64,000 nucleotides of DNA from Gammaproteobacteria bacterium (GTDB lineage Bacteria; Pseudomonadota; Gammaproteobacteria; Steroidobacterales; Steroidobacteraceae). This document shows, one piece after another, positions 50,952 to 60,029 of the stretch (positions are counted from its first letter, which is position 1; every line of letters begins with the position of its first letter). The translations under genes and the position numbers were made by a program. The notes beneath the pieces were generated by a model that was given only the letters and a program-made list of their open reading frames with translations, had not been told where the DNA came from and did not search any database. The DNA is taken from assembly GCA_004297335.1 (NCBI GenBank), contig SCUD01000058.1, forward strand, positions 1-64,000. The letters are read 5' to 3'.

Positions 50952-51715
50952 CGGCTTGCCCCGCTCGCCAGCAGTGCCGCGACTGCGGCGAGGTCCTCCG
51001 CCGTATCCACGCCGGGGCCGGGAACCACGGCAGCGTCGGCGACCACGATCGTGAGTCCGAGCTCGAGCGCCCGCAGCTGCTCGAGCCGTTCCAGCTGTTC
51101 CAGCGGCGTCGGTGGCTCCGCGGTGAGTGCGAGCAGTGCCGCCACCCGGTAGGCGTAGAGTCCGAGGTGCCGGCGCGCTCCGGCAAAGTCCGACTGGCTC
51201 GCGAGTCCCGCCGGCGCCGTGTCACGCTGCCACGGAATCGGCGCACGACTGAAATACAGCGCCCGGCCAGCACTGGTGGCGGCAACCTTGACGACATTCG
51301 GATCGAGATACTCTTTGAGCGACCGGATCGGCGTCGACAGCGTGGCAATGTCCGCCGCTTCGTCCGCGTCCAGCAGCCGGGCAGCCTGGTCGATCAGCGC
51401 CGGCGGCAGCAGCGGCTCGTCGGCCTGCACGTTGACCACGATCGCCGTTGCCGGCCAGCCGCGCCGGCGCGCGACCTCGGCGATGCGATCGGTGCCCGCG
51501 ACGTGCCCGGCCGCAGTCATCTCGACTTCAGCACCAAAGTCGCGACAAACCGCGGCGATGCGCGCATCGTCGGTCGCCACGACGACCTCGGTCGCGCCAC
51601 TGGCCATGGCCTGCGCGTAGACCCGCCGGATCATCGGCTGTCCGGCAAGCAACGCGAGTGGCTTGCCCGGCAGCCGGGTCGACGCGTACCGGGCCGGAAT
51701 GACCACGCGGAACAT
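50948..51715 (-). CDS. kdsB: KdsB, CMP-KDO synthetase
   Basis: Activates 3-deoxy-manno-octulosonate for LPS inner core. 255 residues. Nucleotide-binding RYASTRLPGKPLA, VVNVQADEPLLPP and the substrate block FSRAPIPWQRD. Its ATG overlaps the ycaR stop. Part of exbB-exbD-msbA-lpxK-ycaR-kdsB. Confidence 0.95.
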   Translation of the reverse strand: MFRVVIPARYASTRLPGKPLALLAGQPMIRRVYAQAMASGATEVVVATDDARIAAVCRDFGAEVEMTAAGHVAGTDRIAEVARRRGWPATAIVVNVQADEPLLPPALIDQAARLLDADEAADIATLSTPIRSLKEYLDPNVVKVAATSAGRALYFSRAPIPWQRDTAPAGLASQSDFAGARRHLGLYAYRVAALLALTAEPPTPLEQLERLEQLRALELGLTIVVADAAVVPGPGVDTAEDLAAVAALLASGASR

Positions 51716-51910
51716 TCAGCGGCCGGCCACCAGCACCGGGTCATCGCTGGCCAGGCGGCGGGCCTCGTCCGGCAGCATCACCGGGATGCCATCGCGGACC
51801 GGGTAGGCCAGCCGGTCCACGCGGCACAGCAGTTCGTCACTCGCGTGCAGGCGCTGCAGCCCACCCTTGCAGACCGGGCAGGCCAGGATATCGAGCAGCG
51901 GGACGTCCAT
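51716..51910 (-). CDS. ycaR: YcaR/Trm112-like zinc-ribbon protein
   Basis: 64-residue protein. DILACPVCKGGL gives a CxxC zinc knuckle, and LAYPVRDGIPVMLPDEAR is the hallmark of the Trm112/YcaR family, always beside lpxK and kdsB. Exact function unknown in bacteria. ATG 51910; the longer frame extends into lpxK. Confidence 0.9.
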   Translation of the reverse strand: MDVPLLDILACPVCKGGLQRLHASDELLCRVDRLAYPVRDGIPVMLPDEARRLASDDPVLVAGR

Positions 51911-51914
51911 GCGT

Positions 51915-52916
51915 TCAACCTCCGGCGCAGCGACGGCGTGCGGCCGCCTCGATGCGCGCAATCAGGCCAGTGACATCGCCGGTGACCTGCGCCTCGACCT
52001 CGAGGTACCAGGCGTCGGTCGCAGCGGCAGCCGGGCATTTTACGGCATCCTTCTCCGTCATCAGCACGGGCAGGTCCGGTTCGGCCTCCAGTACCGCAGC
52101 GCTGATCGCCGCATGATCGGGCAGCGGGCGCTCGCTCGGCTCCATGCCGAGCTCGCGCAAGGCCCGGAAATACTGCGCGGGATGGCCGATCGCCGCAACT
52201 CCCAGGACCCGGCGGCCCGCGAATGCGCGCGGCGACAGGCGCCGGCCGTCCGTGAGCGCGACCAGTGCCCGCGGCACCAGTGTCATCCCGAGTGCTCCGG
52301 GCCACGCGAACCCGCCGCCATTGACGACCACCGCATCGACCTGCGCCAGCCGTGCCCCCGGCTCCCGCAACGGTCCCGCCGGCAGGTAACGGCCATTGCC
52401 GAGGCCACGGCGGCCGTCGACGATTGCGATCTCGATATCGCGCTGCAGCGCGTAGTGCTGCAGGCCATCGTCGGCGATGATCAGCTCGCAATCGGCCTCC
52501 AGCAGGCGCACGGCCGCGGGCCGGTCGTGACCGACTGCGACCGGCACCCCCAGGCGCCTGGCCAGCAGCAGCGCCTCGTCGCCCACGTCCGTGACACTGC
52601 TCGTGCCCGTGACCCGGCGTGCGGCGCCACCGGCGCCCCGATAACCGCGACCCACGATTCCGACCCGCCAGCCACGCGCGAGCAGCTGTCCAGCCAGCCA
52701 GATCACGAACGGCGTCTTGCCGGTGCCGCCGACCGTCAGGTTGCCGACCACCACCACGGCCCGCGGCGAGCGGTAGCTCGCCAGCCAGCCGCGGCGCCAG
52801 CACTGGCGACGACCGGCCACCGCGGCCGCGAACAGCCAGGACAGTGGCAGCAGCCAGCGCCCGCGACGGTGATCGCCGTACCAGGTCGCCAGCAGCCAGT
52901 CGTGCAGCCGCGGCAT
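51915..52916 (-). CDS. lpxK: LpxK, tetraacyldisaccharide 4'-kinase
   Basis: Phosphorylates lipid A precursor at the 4' position. 333 residues. A hydrophobic N-terminal membrane-associated helix (about 21-34) and P-loop GNLTVGGTGKTP (58-69). DDGLQHYALQRDIEIAIVDG is the second conserved block. Overlap-free between msbA and ycaR. Needed together with MsbA for lipid A. Confidence 0.95.
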   Translation of the reverse strand: MPRLHDWLLATWYGDHRRGRWLLPLSWLFAAAVAGRRQCWRRGWLASYRSPRAVVVVGNLTVGGTGKTPFVIWLAGQLLARGWRVGIVGRGYRGAGGAARRVTGTSSVTDVGDEALLLARRLGVPVAVGHDRPAAVRLLEADCELIIADDGLQHYALQRDIEIAIVDGRRGLGNGRYLPAGPLREPGARLAQVDAVVVNGGGFAWPGALGMTLVPRALVALTDGRRLSPRAFAGRRVLGVAAIGHPAQYFRALRELGMEPSERPLPDHAAISAAVLEAEPDLPVLMTEKDAVKCPAAAATDAWYLEVEAQVTGDVTGLIARIEAAARRRCAGG

Positions 52917-54692
52917 CTACACGCTGAACTGCATGCGGTGCAGCGCCGCGTACACACCGCCAGCGGCGAGCAGTTCTGCATGCGTGCCGGACTCGACGAT
53001 CCGGCCCTCATCCAGCACGATGATGCGGCTGGCATTCTCGATCGTCGACAGCCGGTGGGCGATGACCAGCGTCGTGCGGCCGTGCAGCAGTCCGGCCACC
53101 GCTACCTGCACGGCGCGCTCGGATTCGGAATCCAGCGCCGAGGTCGCCTCGTCGAGGATCAGCACCGGGGCGTCACGCAGCAGTGCCCGTGCGATCGCGA
53201 CGCGCTGGCGCTGCCCGCCGGACAACAGGGCTCCGCGATCGCCAACCAGCGTATCGAGTCCAAGCGGCAGCTCGTCGGCGAATTCCAGCACATGCGCGGC
53301 ACGCGCCGCGCGCTCGACGGCCGCAGCGTCCGCGTCCGGGCGACTGAAGGCGATGTTGTTGCGGATCGTGTCGTCGAGCAGCATCACGTCCTGGCTGACG
53401 AGGGCGATCTGGCGGCGCAGGTCAGCAAGCCGGTATTCCCGCAGGTCCACGCCATCCAGCAGCACCTGCCCCGCATCCGGGTCGTAGAAACGCGGCAGCA
53501 GCCCGACCAGCGTGGACTTGCCACTGCCCGAGCGGCCGACGATCGCCACGGTCTCGCCGGGCGCAACGCGGAAGCTGATGTCGCGCAGCACCCGGCCCTG
53601 CGACGGATCGTAGGTGAAATCGACCTGCCGGTACTCGACCTCGCCGACTGCGCGCGGCAGCGGCCGACCACCGCCCTGGTCCTCGGCCGGCGTATCGAGG
53701 ATCGCAAACACGCTCTCGCCCGCGGCGATCCCCTGCTGCAGCGGCACGACCAGCGCGATCAACCGCCGCAGCGGCGCGGTGATCAGCAGCAGCGCCGTCA
53801 GGAACGACATGAACTCGCCGACCGTCAGTGCCTGCGCGAGCACCCGGCGGATCGCCACGTACATCACCGCGGCGAGCCCGATCGCCGCGATCAGCTGCAC
53901 CACCGGGTTCGAGACGGCGCGCACCCGGATCAGCTTCATGTGGCTCGCGCGATTGCGCTCGTTGACCTGCTCGAATACCGCGAGCTGACGCGGTTCGGCA
54001 TTGAAGACCTTGATCACCCGATGGCCTTCCAGCGACTCCTTGGCGACCCGGGTGACATCGCCCATCGAATCCTGGATGCGCTGGCTGTAGCGGCGCAGCA
54101 GCCGACTGGTGATGCGGATCAGGCCGACGATCAGCGGCGCCACCGCGAGCGCGAACAGCGTCAGGCGCCAGTTCATCCAGAAGAGCCAGCCGAGCAGCCC
54201 GATGATCGTCAGCGTGTCCTTGATGAGCGAGGTCACGGCAGTCGTCGCCGCCTCGGCGACCAGCTCGATGTTGTAGGTCAGCCGCGACAGCAGCTGGGCC
54301 GCGCCGTTGCGGTCGAAGAACGCCGCTGGCAGTCCCAGGTAGCGGGCAAAGAGCTGGTGCCGCAGCGCCTTGATCACGTAGCGCCCGACCCGGCCGAGCG
54401 CATAGACGGACAGGAAGTCGCCGACGCCGCGCACCAGGAACAGCGCGATGATTCCGGATGGCACGAACAGCAGCATCGCGTTGCTGCGCTCGACGAAGGC
54501 CCCGTCGATGAAGCGCTTGACCAGCCATGCGAGCCCGGTATCGACGGCGGCATACAGCACCATGCCGAGCACGCCGAGCAGGAACATCGGCCACTGCGAT
54601 CGCGCGTAGCCCAGCAGCCGCAGGTAGACCTGCAGGCCGCTGGCCGGTGGCAGGCCGGCCTCAGTCGTCGTTCTGCTGGCTGATAGTGGCAA
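52917..54692 (-). CDS. msbA: MsbA-type lipid A flippase ABC exporter
   Basis: Flips lipid A-core across the inner membrane. About 591 residues from TTG 54692. Six membrane segments (about 30-310) then the ATPase: Walker A GRSGSGKSTLVGLL, Q-loop SQDVMLLDDT, signature LSGGQRQRVAIARALL, Walker B VLILDEATSALD, switch His in IAHRLST. The start is not secure: no ATG fits, TTG 54692 overlaps exbD by 32 bp, and the frame stays open to 54866. E. coli MsbA is 582 residues. Followed directly by lpxK. Confidence 0.92.
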   Translation of the reverse strand: MPLSASRTTTEAGLPPASGLQVYLRLLGYARSQWPMFLLGVLGMVLYAAVDTGLAWLVKRFIDGAFVERSNAMLLFVPSGIIALFLVRGVGDFLSVYALGRVGRYVIKALRHQLFARYLGLPAAFFDRNGAAQLLSRLTYNIELVAEAATTAVTSLIKDTLTIIGLLGWLFWMNWRLTLFALAVAPLIVGLIRITSRLLRRYSQRIQDSMGDVTRVAKESLEGHRVIKVFNAEPRQLAVFEQVNERNRASHMKLIRVRAVSNPVVQLIAAIGLAAVMYVAIRRVLAQALTVGEFMSFLTALLLITAPLRRLIALVVPLQQGIAAGESVFAILDTPAEDQGGGRPLPRAVGEVEYRQVDFTYDPSQGRVLRDISFRVAPGETVAIVGRSGSGKSTLVGLLPRFYDPDAGQVLLDGVDLREYRLADLRRQIALVSQDVMLLDDTIRNNIAFSRPDADAAAVERAARAAHVLEFADELPLGLDTLVGDRGALLSGGQRQRVAIARALLRDAPVLILDEATSALDSESERAVQVAVAGLLHGRTTLVIAHRLSTIENASRIIVLDEGRIVESGTHAELLAAGGVYAALHRMQFSV

Positions 54693-55083
54693 TGTTGACC
54701 TGCGTGAAACCCAGCCGCGCCGCGACGTCCATGGCCGTGACCACGGCCTGGTGGCTCGCGTGCGCGTCGGCACGGATGGTGATCGGCCGGCCGGTCGCGC
54801 CGGCCGCGCTCTGTACCAGGGCCGCGCGCAGGGTCTCGCGCGAGTTGTTGACCAGCGCGCGCTCATTGACCCGGTAGCTGCCCTGCGCGGTGACCGTGAT
54901 CACCAGGGGATCAGGGATCGAGGTCGCCTGCCCAACGCTGGCGGACGGCAGCTCGACCCGCAGGCGGCCCTCCTGGACGAAGGTCGAGGACACCATGAAG
55001 AAGATCACCAGCAGCAGGACGACGTCGATCAGCGAGGTCAGGTTCAGTTCCGGATCCGCGCGGCGCCCGGAACTGAGCTTCAC
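54661..55083 (-). CDS. exbD: ExbD/TolR-family energy-coupling protein
   Basis: 140 residues. N-terminal basic cytoplasmic stretch, one membrane helix with the family Asp (SLIDVVLLLVIFFMVSSTF), then a periplasmic domain. GTG 55083 overlaps the exbB TGA. Pairs with the adjacent ExbB. In Pseudomonas a homologous pair occupies this site next to lpxK, so a role in LPS or outer-membrane transport is possible, but no TonB lies near. Confidence 0.9.
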   Translation of the reverse strand: MKLSSGRRADPELNLTSLIDVVLLLVIFFMVSSTFVQEGRLRVELPSASVGQATSIPDPLVITVTAQGSYRVNERALVNNSRETLRAALVQSAAGATGRPITIRADAHASHQAVVTAMDVAARLGFTQVNIATISQQNDD

Positions 55084-55694
55084 GCCTGTACTCCGAGGCG
55101 ATCGAAGGCCTGCACCAGCTTGATCGCCTCCTTTTCCATCTCCACGACCAGTCCATCCACCAGGCCCTGCAGGTAGCGGTAGCCGATCAGGGCTGGAATG
55201 GCGACCATCAGGCCGGCGGCCGTCGTGATCAGGGCCTCGCCGATGCCGCCGGACAGCACGCGCGCATCGCCGACGCCCTGGGTGGTGATCGCTTCGAAGG
55301 CCTCGATCATGCCGGTGACGGTGCCGAGCAGTCCGAGCAGCGGCGAGATGGTTGCGATCGTGCCGAGTGTGTTGAGGAAACGGCCAAGCTCGTGCACGAC
55401 GTGGCGACCGGAGTCCTCGATGACCTCCTTCATGATCTCGCGGCCGTGGTGCCGGTGCGCAAGTCCGGTAGCCAGCACCCGGCCGAGCGGCGAATTGCGC
55501 TCGAGTGCCTGGATGTGCTGCTCGGTCAGCGAATTCGTCTCGACCAGCTTCCAGACCCGCTCGGTCAGCTCGCGCGGGATCACCCGCTTGCGCTGCAGTG
55601 TCCACAGGCGTTCGAGAATGATGGCCGCCGCACCGACCGAGCAGATCAGGATCGGCCACATGACCGGTCCACCGACGAGGATGATTTCCCACAT
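55080..55694 (-). CDS. exbB: ExbB/TolQ-family proton channel protein
   Basis: 204 residues with three membrane segments: about 8-25 (GPVMWPILICSVGAAAIIL), 115-135 (ATISPLLGLLGTVTGMIEAF) and 150-175 (GIGEALITTAAGLMVAIPAL). Distinct from the TolQ at 1.1-1.8 kb. Its ATG lies 49 bp inside the 3' end of comEC on the same strand. Confidence 0.92.
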   Translation of the reverse strand: MWEIILVGGPVMWPILICSVGAAAIILERLWTLQRKRVIPRELTERVWKLVETNSLTEQHIQALERNSPLGRVLATGLAHRHHGREIMKEVIEDSGRHVVHELGRFLNTLGTIATISPLLGLLGTVTGMIEAFEAITTQGVGDARVLSGGIGEALITTAAGLMVAIPALIGYRYLQGLVDGLVVEMEKEAIKLVQAFDRLGVQA

Positions 55695-57982
55695 GCGACG
55701 GCATGATACCGTGCACCGTCGCGGCGCTGCCACCAGCGCCGCGATGAACTGCGGGCCGACGTCGCGCGGATCTCGCCCGGCCGCGCGCCAAAGTGCACGC
55801 TGACGGCACCGCTCGAGGCAGTCGTCAGCACGGTCGTGCCGGTGGCACGCCAGCGCGCGACCACCTCCGCGTGCGGCAGCCCCCACTGGTTGCCGAAACC
55901 CGCCGAGGCGATGCCGAGGCCTGCGCCAACGGCCTGGACCAGTACCGGCGTCGACGAACTGCGGCTGCCGTGGTGCGGCAGCAGCACGACGTCCGCTGCG
56001 ATCTGTTGCCGGCTGAGCGACATTTCCGCGGCTCGCTCGGCATCCGCGAGCAGCAGTGCGCTGCCGGCGGACCCGGTGACAGCCAGCACGCAGGAGCCTT
56101 CGTTGTCGCTGCCGACGAAGTCCCCCGGCGGGTGCAGGAAGCGAAAATGCACGCCGTCCCAGTCCCATTGCTGGCCCGCGCTGCAGCGGGCTACCGTGCC
56201 CGCTCCGGCCAGATCCGGTCCGACCGACAGTTGCGCGACCGGCAGCGCCTGCTGCAGCGTGGCAACGCCTCCCGCATGATCCGCATCGCCATGACTGACA
56301 ACGAGGCGGTCGATCCGGCGGACCCCGGCGGCGCGCAGCCACGGCACCAGCACCGTGCGCGCCGCCGTACCTCCGCCGCGCCAGCGTGGTCCCGTGTCGA
56401 AGACCAGCGTGTGCTGCCCGGTCCGGACGACGGCTGCCAGCCCCTGCCCGACGTCGAGCACCGCGAGCGTCCAGGTTCCTGGTCCGGGTTGCGGCCCGCG
56501 CCCGCAGATGACAGCGAGCAGCATGGCGGCGGCCGCGATGCGCAGTCCGCGCTGGGGCAGCACCAGCGCGAGCGCTATGGCGAGCCCGGCGAGCGCGACG
56601 ACTGGCAGCGGCTGCCGCGCCGTCGCCCAGGTCGCGCCCGGCAGCTGGCCGGCCCAGATCAACCAGGGCCAGACCTGGTCGAGCAATTTGCCGAGGCTGC
56701 CCCAGGGCGCTGCCGGGGAACCAGGGGCCACGAGCGCGAACGCGGTACCGGCGAGCGTCGCTGGCAGCAACAGGAAGCTGAAGACCGGGATCGCCACCGC
56801 GTTGGCGAGCGGTGCGACCAGCGACAGGCGCCCGAACGCGACCGCGAGCACGGGCGCCAGCACGATGAGCAGGGTCCACTGGGCCCGGGCGAAGGTCACC
56901 AGGCGCGCCGGCCAGCCCTGGCCCGCGTCCGCGAGCGCCAGCAGCGCCCAGGTGGCGACGAAGGACAGCCAGAATCCAGCCGAACTGACGGCGAGCGGAT
57001 CGCCGGCGACCAGTACCAGGGCCGCGAGCGCCAGCGTACGCGGTGCGATGCTGGTGCGCCGCAAGGCCCGCAGCCCGGTCACGATCGCTACCATCGCCAG
57101 GGTGCGCAGTGCCGGCAGCGACGCTCCGGCCAGCAGCGTATAGCCGGCGGTCGCCACCAGCACCAGCGCCGACTCCAGGCCGACGCGCCAGCGCAGCGCG
57201 CCGCAGCCGGGCAGCCTCCAGGCGGCGCGCAGCAGTATGAGCACGACCAGTGCGAAGGCCGTTACATGCAGCCCCGAGATCGCGATCAGGTGCGCGGTAC
57301 CGGTCGCGGCGAAGGCCTCCCAGAGTTCCCCGGGTATCGCGCCGCGCAGGCCGACTGCGAGCCCCTGCAGGACCCCGGCTGAGGGACCGCCCGCCAGCAC
57401 GCGGTCGATATCGGTCGCTACGCGCGAGCGCAGTCGCTCCACCGGATGCCGCCATGGCCGCTCGACCAGCAACTCCGGCGGCGGATCGGTGCGCAGATAG
57501 CCGGTTGCCACGATCCGCTGGCGCAGCAGATCGAGTTCGCGATCGCTGCCGCCGCCGTTCGCGAAGCCGCTGCGACAGCGCAGGCGCGCCGTCACCCGCC
57601 AGTCCTGGCCGGGCCTGGGCAGGACGGGTGCGTCGTACCAGGACAACCGCAACCGTCCCTGCGGCGCCCCCGGGCCCCGCGGCTCGAGCACGCGCAGCTC
57701 CAGTTCGACGTGCCCGTCACGGGCAACGGCCGGCGCCACCACGCGAACCGTCAGCGGCAGGTCCTCGCGGTCACGCGCGCAGGGCCAGTCCCGGGCCAGC
57801 AGCTGCCCGGCGCCATGGGCCGTCCACGCGAAGCCCAGGCACACGGCGGCGAGGCCACGGGAGTGAGGCCAGGCAGCGGCCGCGATCAGCGCGATGAGCA
57901 GCAGGACCGGCGCCGCGGGCAGCTCCGGCAGGAACTGCACGGCTCCGGCACCAGCGCAGCAGCACAGGACCAGCCGCAGCAT
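55646..57982 (-). CDS. comEC: ComEC/Rec2 family DNA-uptake channel
   Basis: 778 residues. N-terminal OB-like region, a Competence domain of many membrane helices (about 225-490, containing AISGLHVTAFALVVLIL), and a C-terminal metallo-beta-lactamase-like part with VSHGDADHAGG and LPHHGSRSS. It imports single-stranded DNA in transformable bacteria; no other com genes are in the window. The C-terminal 16 residues overlap exbB. Confidence 0.92.
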   Translation of the reverse strand: MLRLVLCCCAGAGAVQFLPELPAAPVLLLIALIAAAAWPHSRGLAAVCLGFAWTAHGAGQLLARDWPCARDREDLPLTVRVVAPAVARDGHVELELRVLEPRGPGAPQGRLRLSWYDAPVLPRPGQDWRVTARLRCRSGFANGGGSDRELDLLRQRIVATGYLRTDPPPELLVERPWRHPVERLRSRVATDIDRVLAGGPSAGVLQGLAVGLRGAIPGELWEAFAATGTAHLIAISGLHVTAFALVVLILLRAAWRLPGCGALRWRVGLESALVLVATAGYTLLAGASLPALRTLAMVAIVTGLRALRRTSIAPRTLALAALVLVAGDPLAVSSAGFWLSFVATWALLALADAGQGWPARLVTFARAQWTLLIVLAPVLAVAFGRLSLVAPLANAVAIPVFSFLLLPATLAGTAFALVAPGSPAAPWGSLGKLLDQVWPWLIWAGQLPGATWATARQPLPVVALAGLAIALALVLPQRGLRIAAAAMLLAVICGRGPQPGPGTWTLAVLDVGQGLAAVVRTGQHTLVFDTGPRWRGGGTAARTVLVPWLRAAGVRRIDRLVVSHGDADHAGGVATLQQALPVAQLSVGPDLAGAGTVARCSAGQQWDWDGVHFRFLHPPGDFVGSDNEGSCVLAVTGSAGSALLLADAERAAEMSLSRQQIAADVVLLPHHGSRSSSTPVLVQAVGAGLGIASAGFGNQWGLPHAEVVARWRATGTTVLTTASSGAVSVHFGARPGEIRATSARSSSRRWWQRRDGARYHAVACGKSSSSVDRSCGRS

Positions 57983-58045
57983 CGAGGTCCATCCGTGGAC
58001 AAGCCACGGTGATCCTCGCCCAGCGCGGCCGGCGCCGCGCTGCGC

Positions 58046-58762
58046 TCAGCCGCTGTGTTCGGCCAGAATTCCGTCGGTCAGCGTCAGCACGCGGTCCATG
58101 CGGGCGGCCAGCACCTCGTCGTGCGTCACGATCACGAGACTGGTCCCGAACTCGCGGTTCAGGTCCATCATCAGGTCGAACACCTGGCGGGCGCGCGCGG
58201 CATCCAGGTTGCCGGTCGGCTCGTCGGCCAGCACGATCCGCGGCCTGGTCACCAGCGCCCGCGCCACCGCCGCGCGCTGGCGCTCGCCGCCGGAGAGCTC
58301 GGCCGGCCGGTGCGCCAGGCGCGCGCCGAGGCCGACACGCTCGAGCAGCGCGCGGGCCTCCGCCTGCGCCTGCGCGCGCGGCAGCCGGCGGATCAGCAGC
58401 GGCATCGCGACATTCTCGAGCGCACTGAATTCCGGCAGCAGGTGATGAAACTGGTAGACGAAGCCGAGCGCCGCATTGCGCAATCGCCCGCGCTCCGCAT
58501 CCGGCAGGGCCGACATCTCGCGCCCGTCGATCCGGACGCGTCCGGAGGTCGGCAGGTCGAGCCCGCCGAGGAGCTGCAGCAGTGTCGTCTTGCCGGATCC
58601 GGACGCGCCGATGATCGCGACCCGCTCGCCGCGCCGGATCTCGAGGTTCACGCCGCGCAGCACTGGCACGAGCACCGGCCCCTGCCGGAATTCCCGGCTG
58701 AGGCCCACGCAGGCCAGCACGATGTCGTCATTCGTGGATGGAGCTTCGCCTTCAGACTTCAT
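58046..58762 (-). CDS. lolD: LolD, lipoprotein-releasing ATPase
   Basis: 238 residues. Walker [19 protein letters not shown], signature [15 protein letters not shown], Walker [13 protein letters not shown] and the H-loop TH in VIVTHDE. It powers extraction of lipoproteins for LolA. ATG 58762 overlaps the permease stop by 11 bp; the longer frame is a shadow of the permease. Confidence 0.95.
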   Translation of the reverse strand: MKSEGEAPSTNDDIVLACVGLSREFRQGPVLVPVLRGVNLEIRRGERVAIIGASGSGKTTLLQLLGGLDLPTSGRVRIDGREMSALPDAERGRLRNAALGFVYQFHHLLPEFSALENVAMPLLIRRLPRAQAQAEARALLERVGLGARLAHRPAELSGGERQRAAVARALVTRPRIVLADEPTGNLDAARARQVFDLMMDLNREFGTSLVIVTHDEVLAARMDRVLTLTDGILAEHSG

Positions 58763-60029
58763 GACGCAGGGCCTCGGCCGGCTGGGTTGCGGCGGCGCGC
58801 AACGCCGGCCAGATGGTGGCGAGGACGACGAGCACGAGCGCCGTGCCGGCCACCAGCGCGACGTCCGCGGGGCGCACCTCGGCGGGCAGGTCGGCAATCA
58901 GGTAGATGCCCGGATCCACCAGCGTGATCCCGAGCAACCGCTCGAGGACCTGCACCACCGCGGTGATGTTGGTCGCGATCGCGAGCCCGAGCGCGACACC
59001 CCCGAGCGTGCCGAGCAGGCCGATCGCTGACCCCTGTACGAGGAATACCGCCAGGATCTCGCGTGGCGTCGCGCCCTGGGTGCGCAGGATGGCGATGTCG
59101 CCCCGCTTTTCCTTCACCACCATCACCAGTGTCGCGATGATGTTGAATGCTGCCACCGCGATCAGCAGCAGCAGCACGATGAACAGGATGGACTTCGTGA
59201 CCTGGATCGAGCGGAAGAAATTGCCATGCCGGCGGCTCCAGTCACTGACCAGGAAATCCCGCTCCAGATCCCAGGCCAGGTCGAGCGCCAGCGCGCGCAC
59301 CTCGGCGGCAGCCTGCAACGGATCCACCAGACGGTAGCGCAGGCCGGTGACCGCATCGCCGAGCCGGAACAACCGCGCCGCGTCGTCGAGATGCAGCAGC
59401 GCCAGGCCGCGGTCGTATTCGAACATGCCGGAATCGATGAAGCCCGCCACCGTGAAGCGGCGCATGCGCGGCAGCAGGCCGGCCGGCGTCACCTGTCCCT
59501 GCGCGATCACCAGCAGCACGCGGTCACCGATCGTCGCGCCAAGCTCGACGGCCAGCCGCCGGCCGAGCAGGATCCGGTAGTCGCCGGGCGTGAGCGACTC
59601 GAGCCCGGCGCCCTGCAAATGCTCGTGCAGCCGCGAGACCGCGCGTTCCGCCGCCGGCTGCACACCACGCAGTTCGACCGCCGCCGAACGGGTGCCGTGC
59701 ACGAGCATGCCCCAGCCGGCGACGTACGGTGCCGTAGCGAGGACGGCCGGTCGCGCGGCCGTCCGTTCCCGGATCCGCTCCCAGTCTTCGAGCTGCCCGC
59801 TGCTGCCCTCGAGCGTCGCGTGGGCGACGACCTCGAGGATCCGGCTCCGGAGCTCGGTCTCGAAGCCGTTCATGACCGAGAGCACGGCGATCAGCACCGC
59901 CACGCCCAGCAGGATGCCAGCGATCGCAATGGCCGAGATGAAGCTCACGAAGCGGTTCGAGCGGCGCGCACGGAGGTAGCGGCCGCCCATCCACCAGGTC
60001 CACGCCGGCCAGCCACGCCGCTCACTCAT
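58752..60029 (-). CDS. LolC/LolE-family permease (first of the pair nearest lolD)
   Basis: 425 residues. MacB-like permease: one N-terminal membrane helix (about 28-50, [20 protein letters not shown]), a large periplasmic domain and three C-terminal helices (about 275-300, 325-350, 380-405). The LolE-like [15 protein letters not shown] and [16 protein letters not shown] are visible; the [10 protein letters not shown] end is typical. LolC versus LolE cannot be separated securely. Stop overlaps lolD. Confidence 0.9.
   Translation of the reverse strand: MSERRGWPAWTWWMGGRYLRARRSNRFVSFISAIAIAGILLGVAVLIAVLSVMNGFETELRSRILEVVAHATLEGSSGQLEDWERIRERTAARPAVLATAPYVAGWGMLVHGTRSAAVELRGVQPAAERAVSRLHEHLQGAGLESLTPGDYRILLGRRLAVELGATIGDRVLLVIAQGQVTPAGLLPRMRRFTVAGFIDSGMFEYDRGLALLHLDDAARLFRLGDAVTGLRYRLVDPLQAAAEVRALALDLAWDLERDFLVSDWSRRHGNFFRSIQVTKSILFIVLLLLIAVAAFNIIATLVMVVKEKRGDIAILRTQGATPREILAVFLVQGSAIGLLGTLGGVALGLAIATNITAVVQVLERLLGITLVDPGIYLIADLPAEVRPADVALVAGTALVLVVLATIWPALRAAATQPAEALRHEV

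Noticed and set aside
51867..54683. 938-residue open frame antisense to ycaR-lpxK-msbA
   Set aside because: Opposite three recognised genes and rich in Arg/Gln/His runs; no homologous features.
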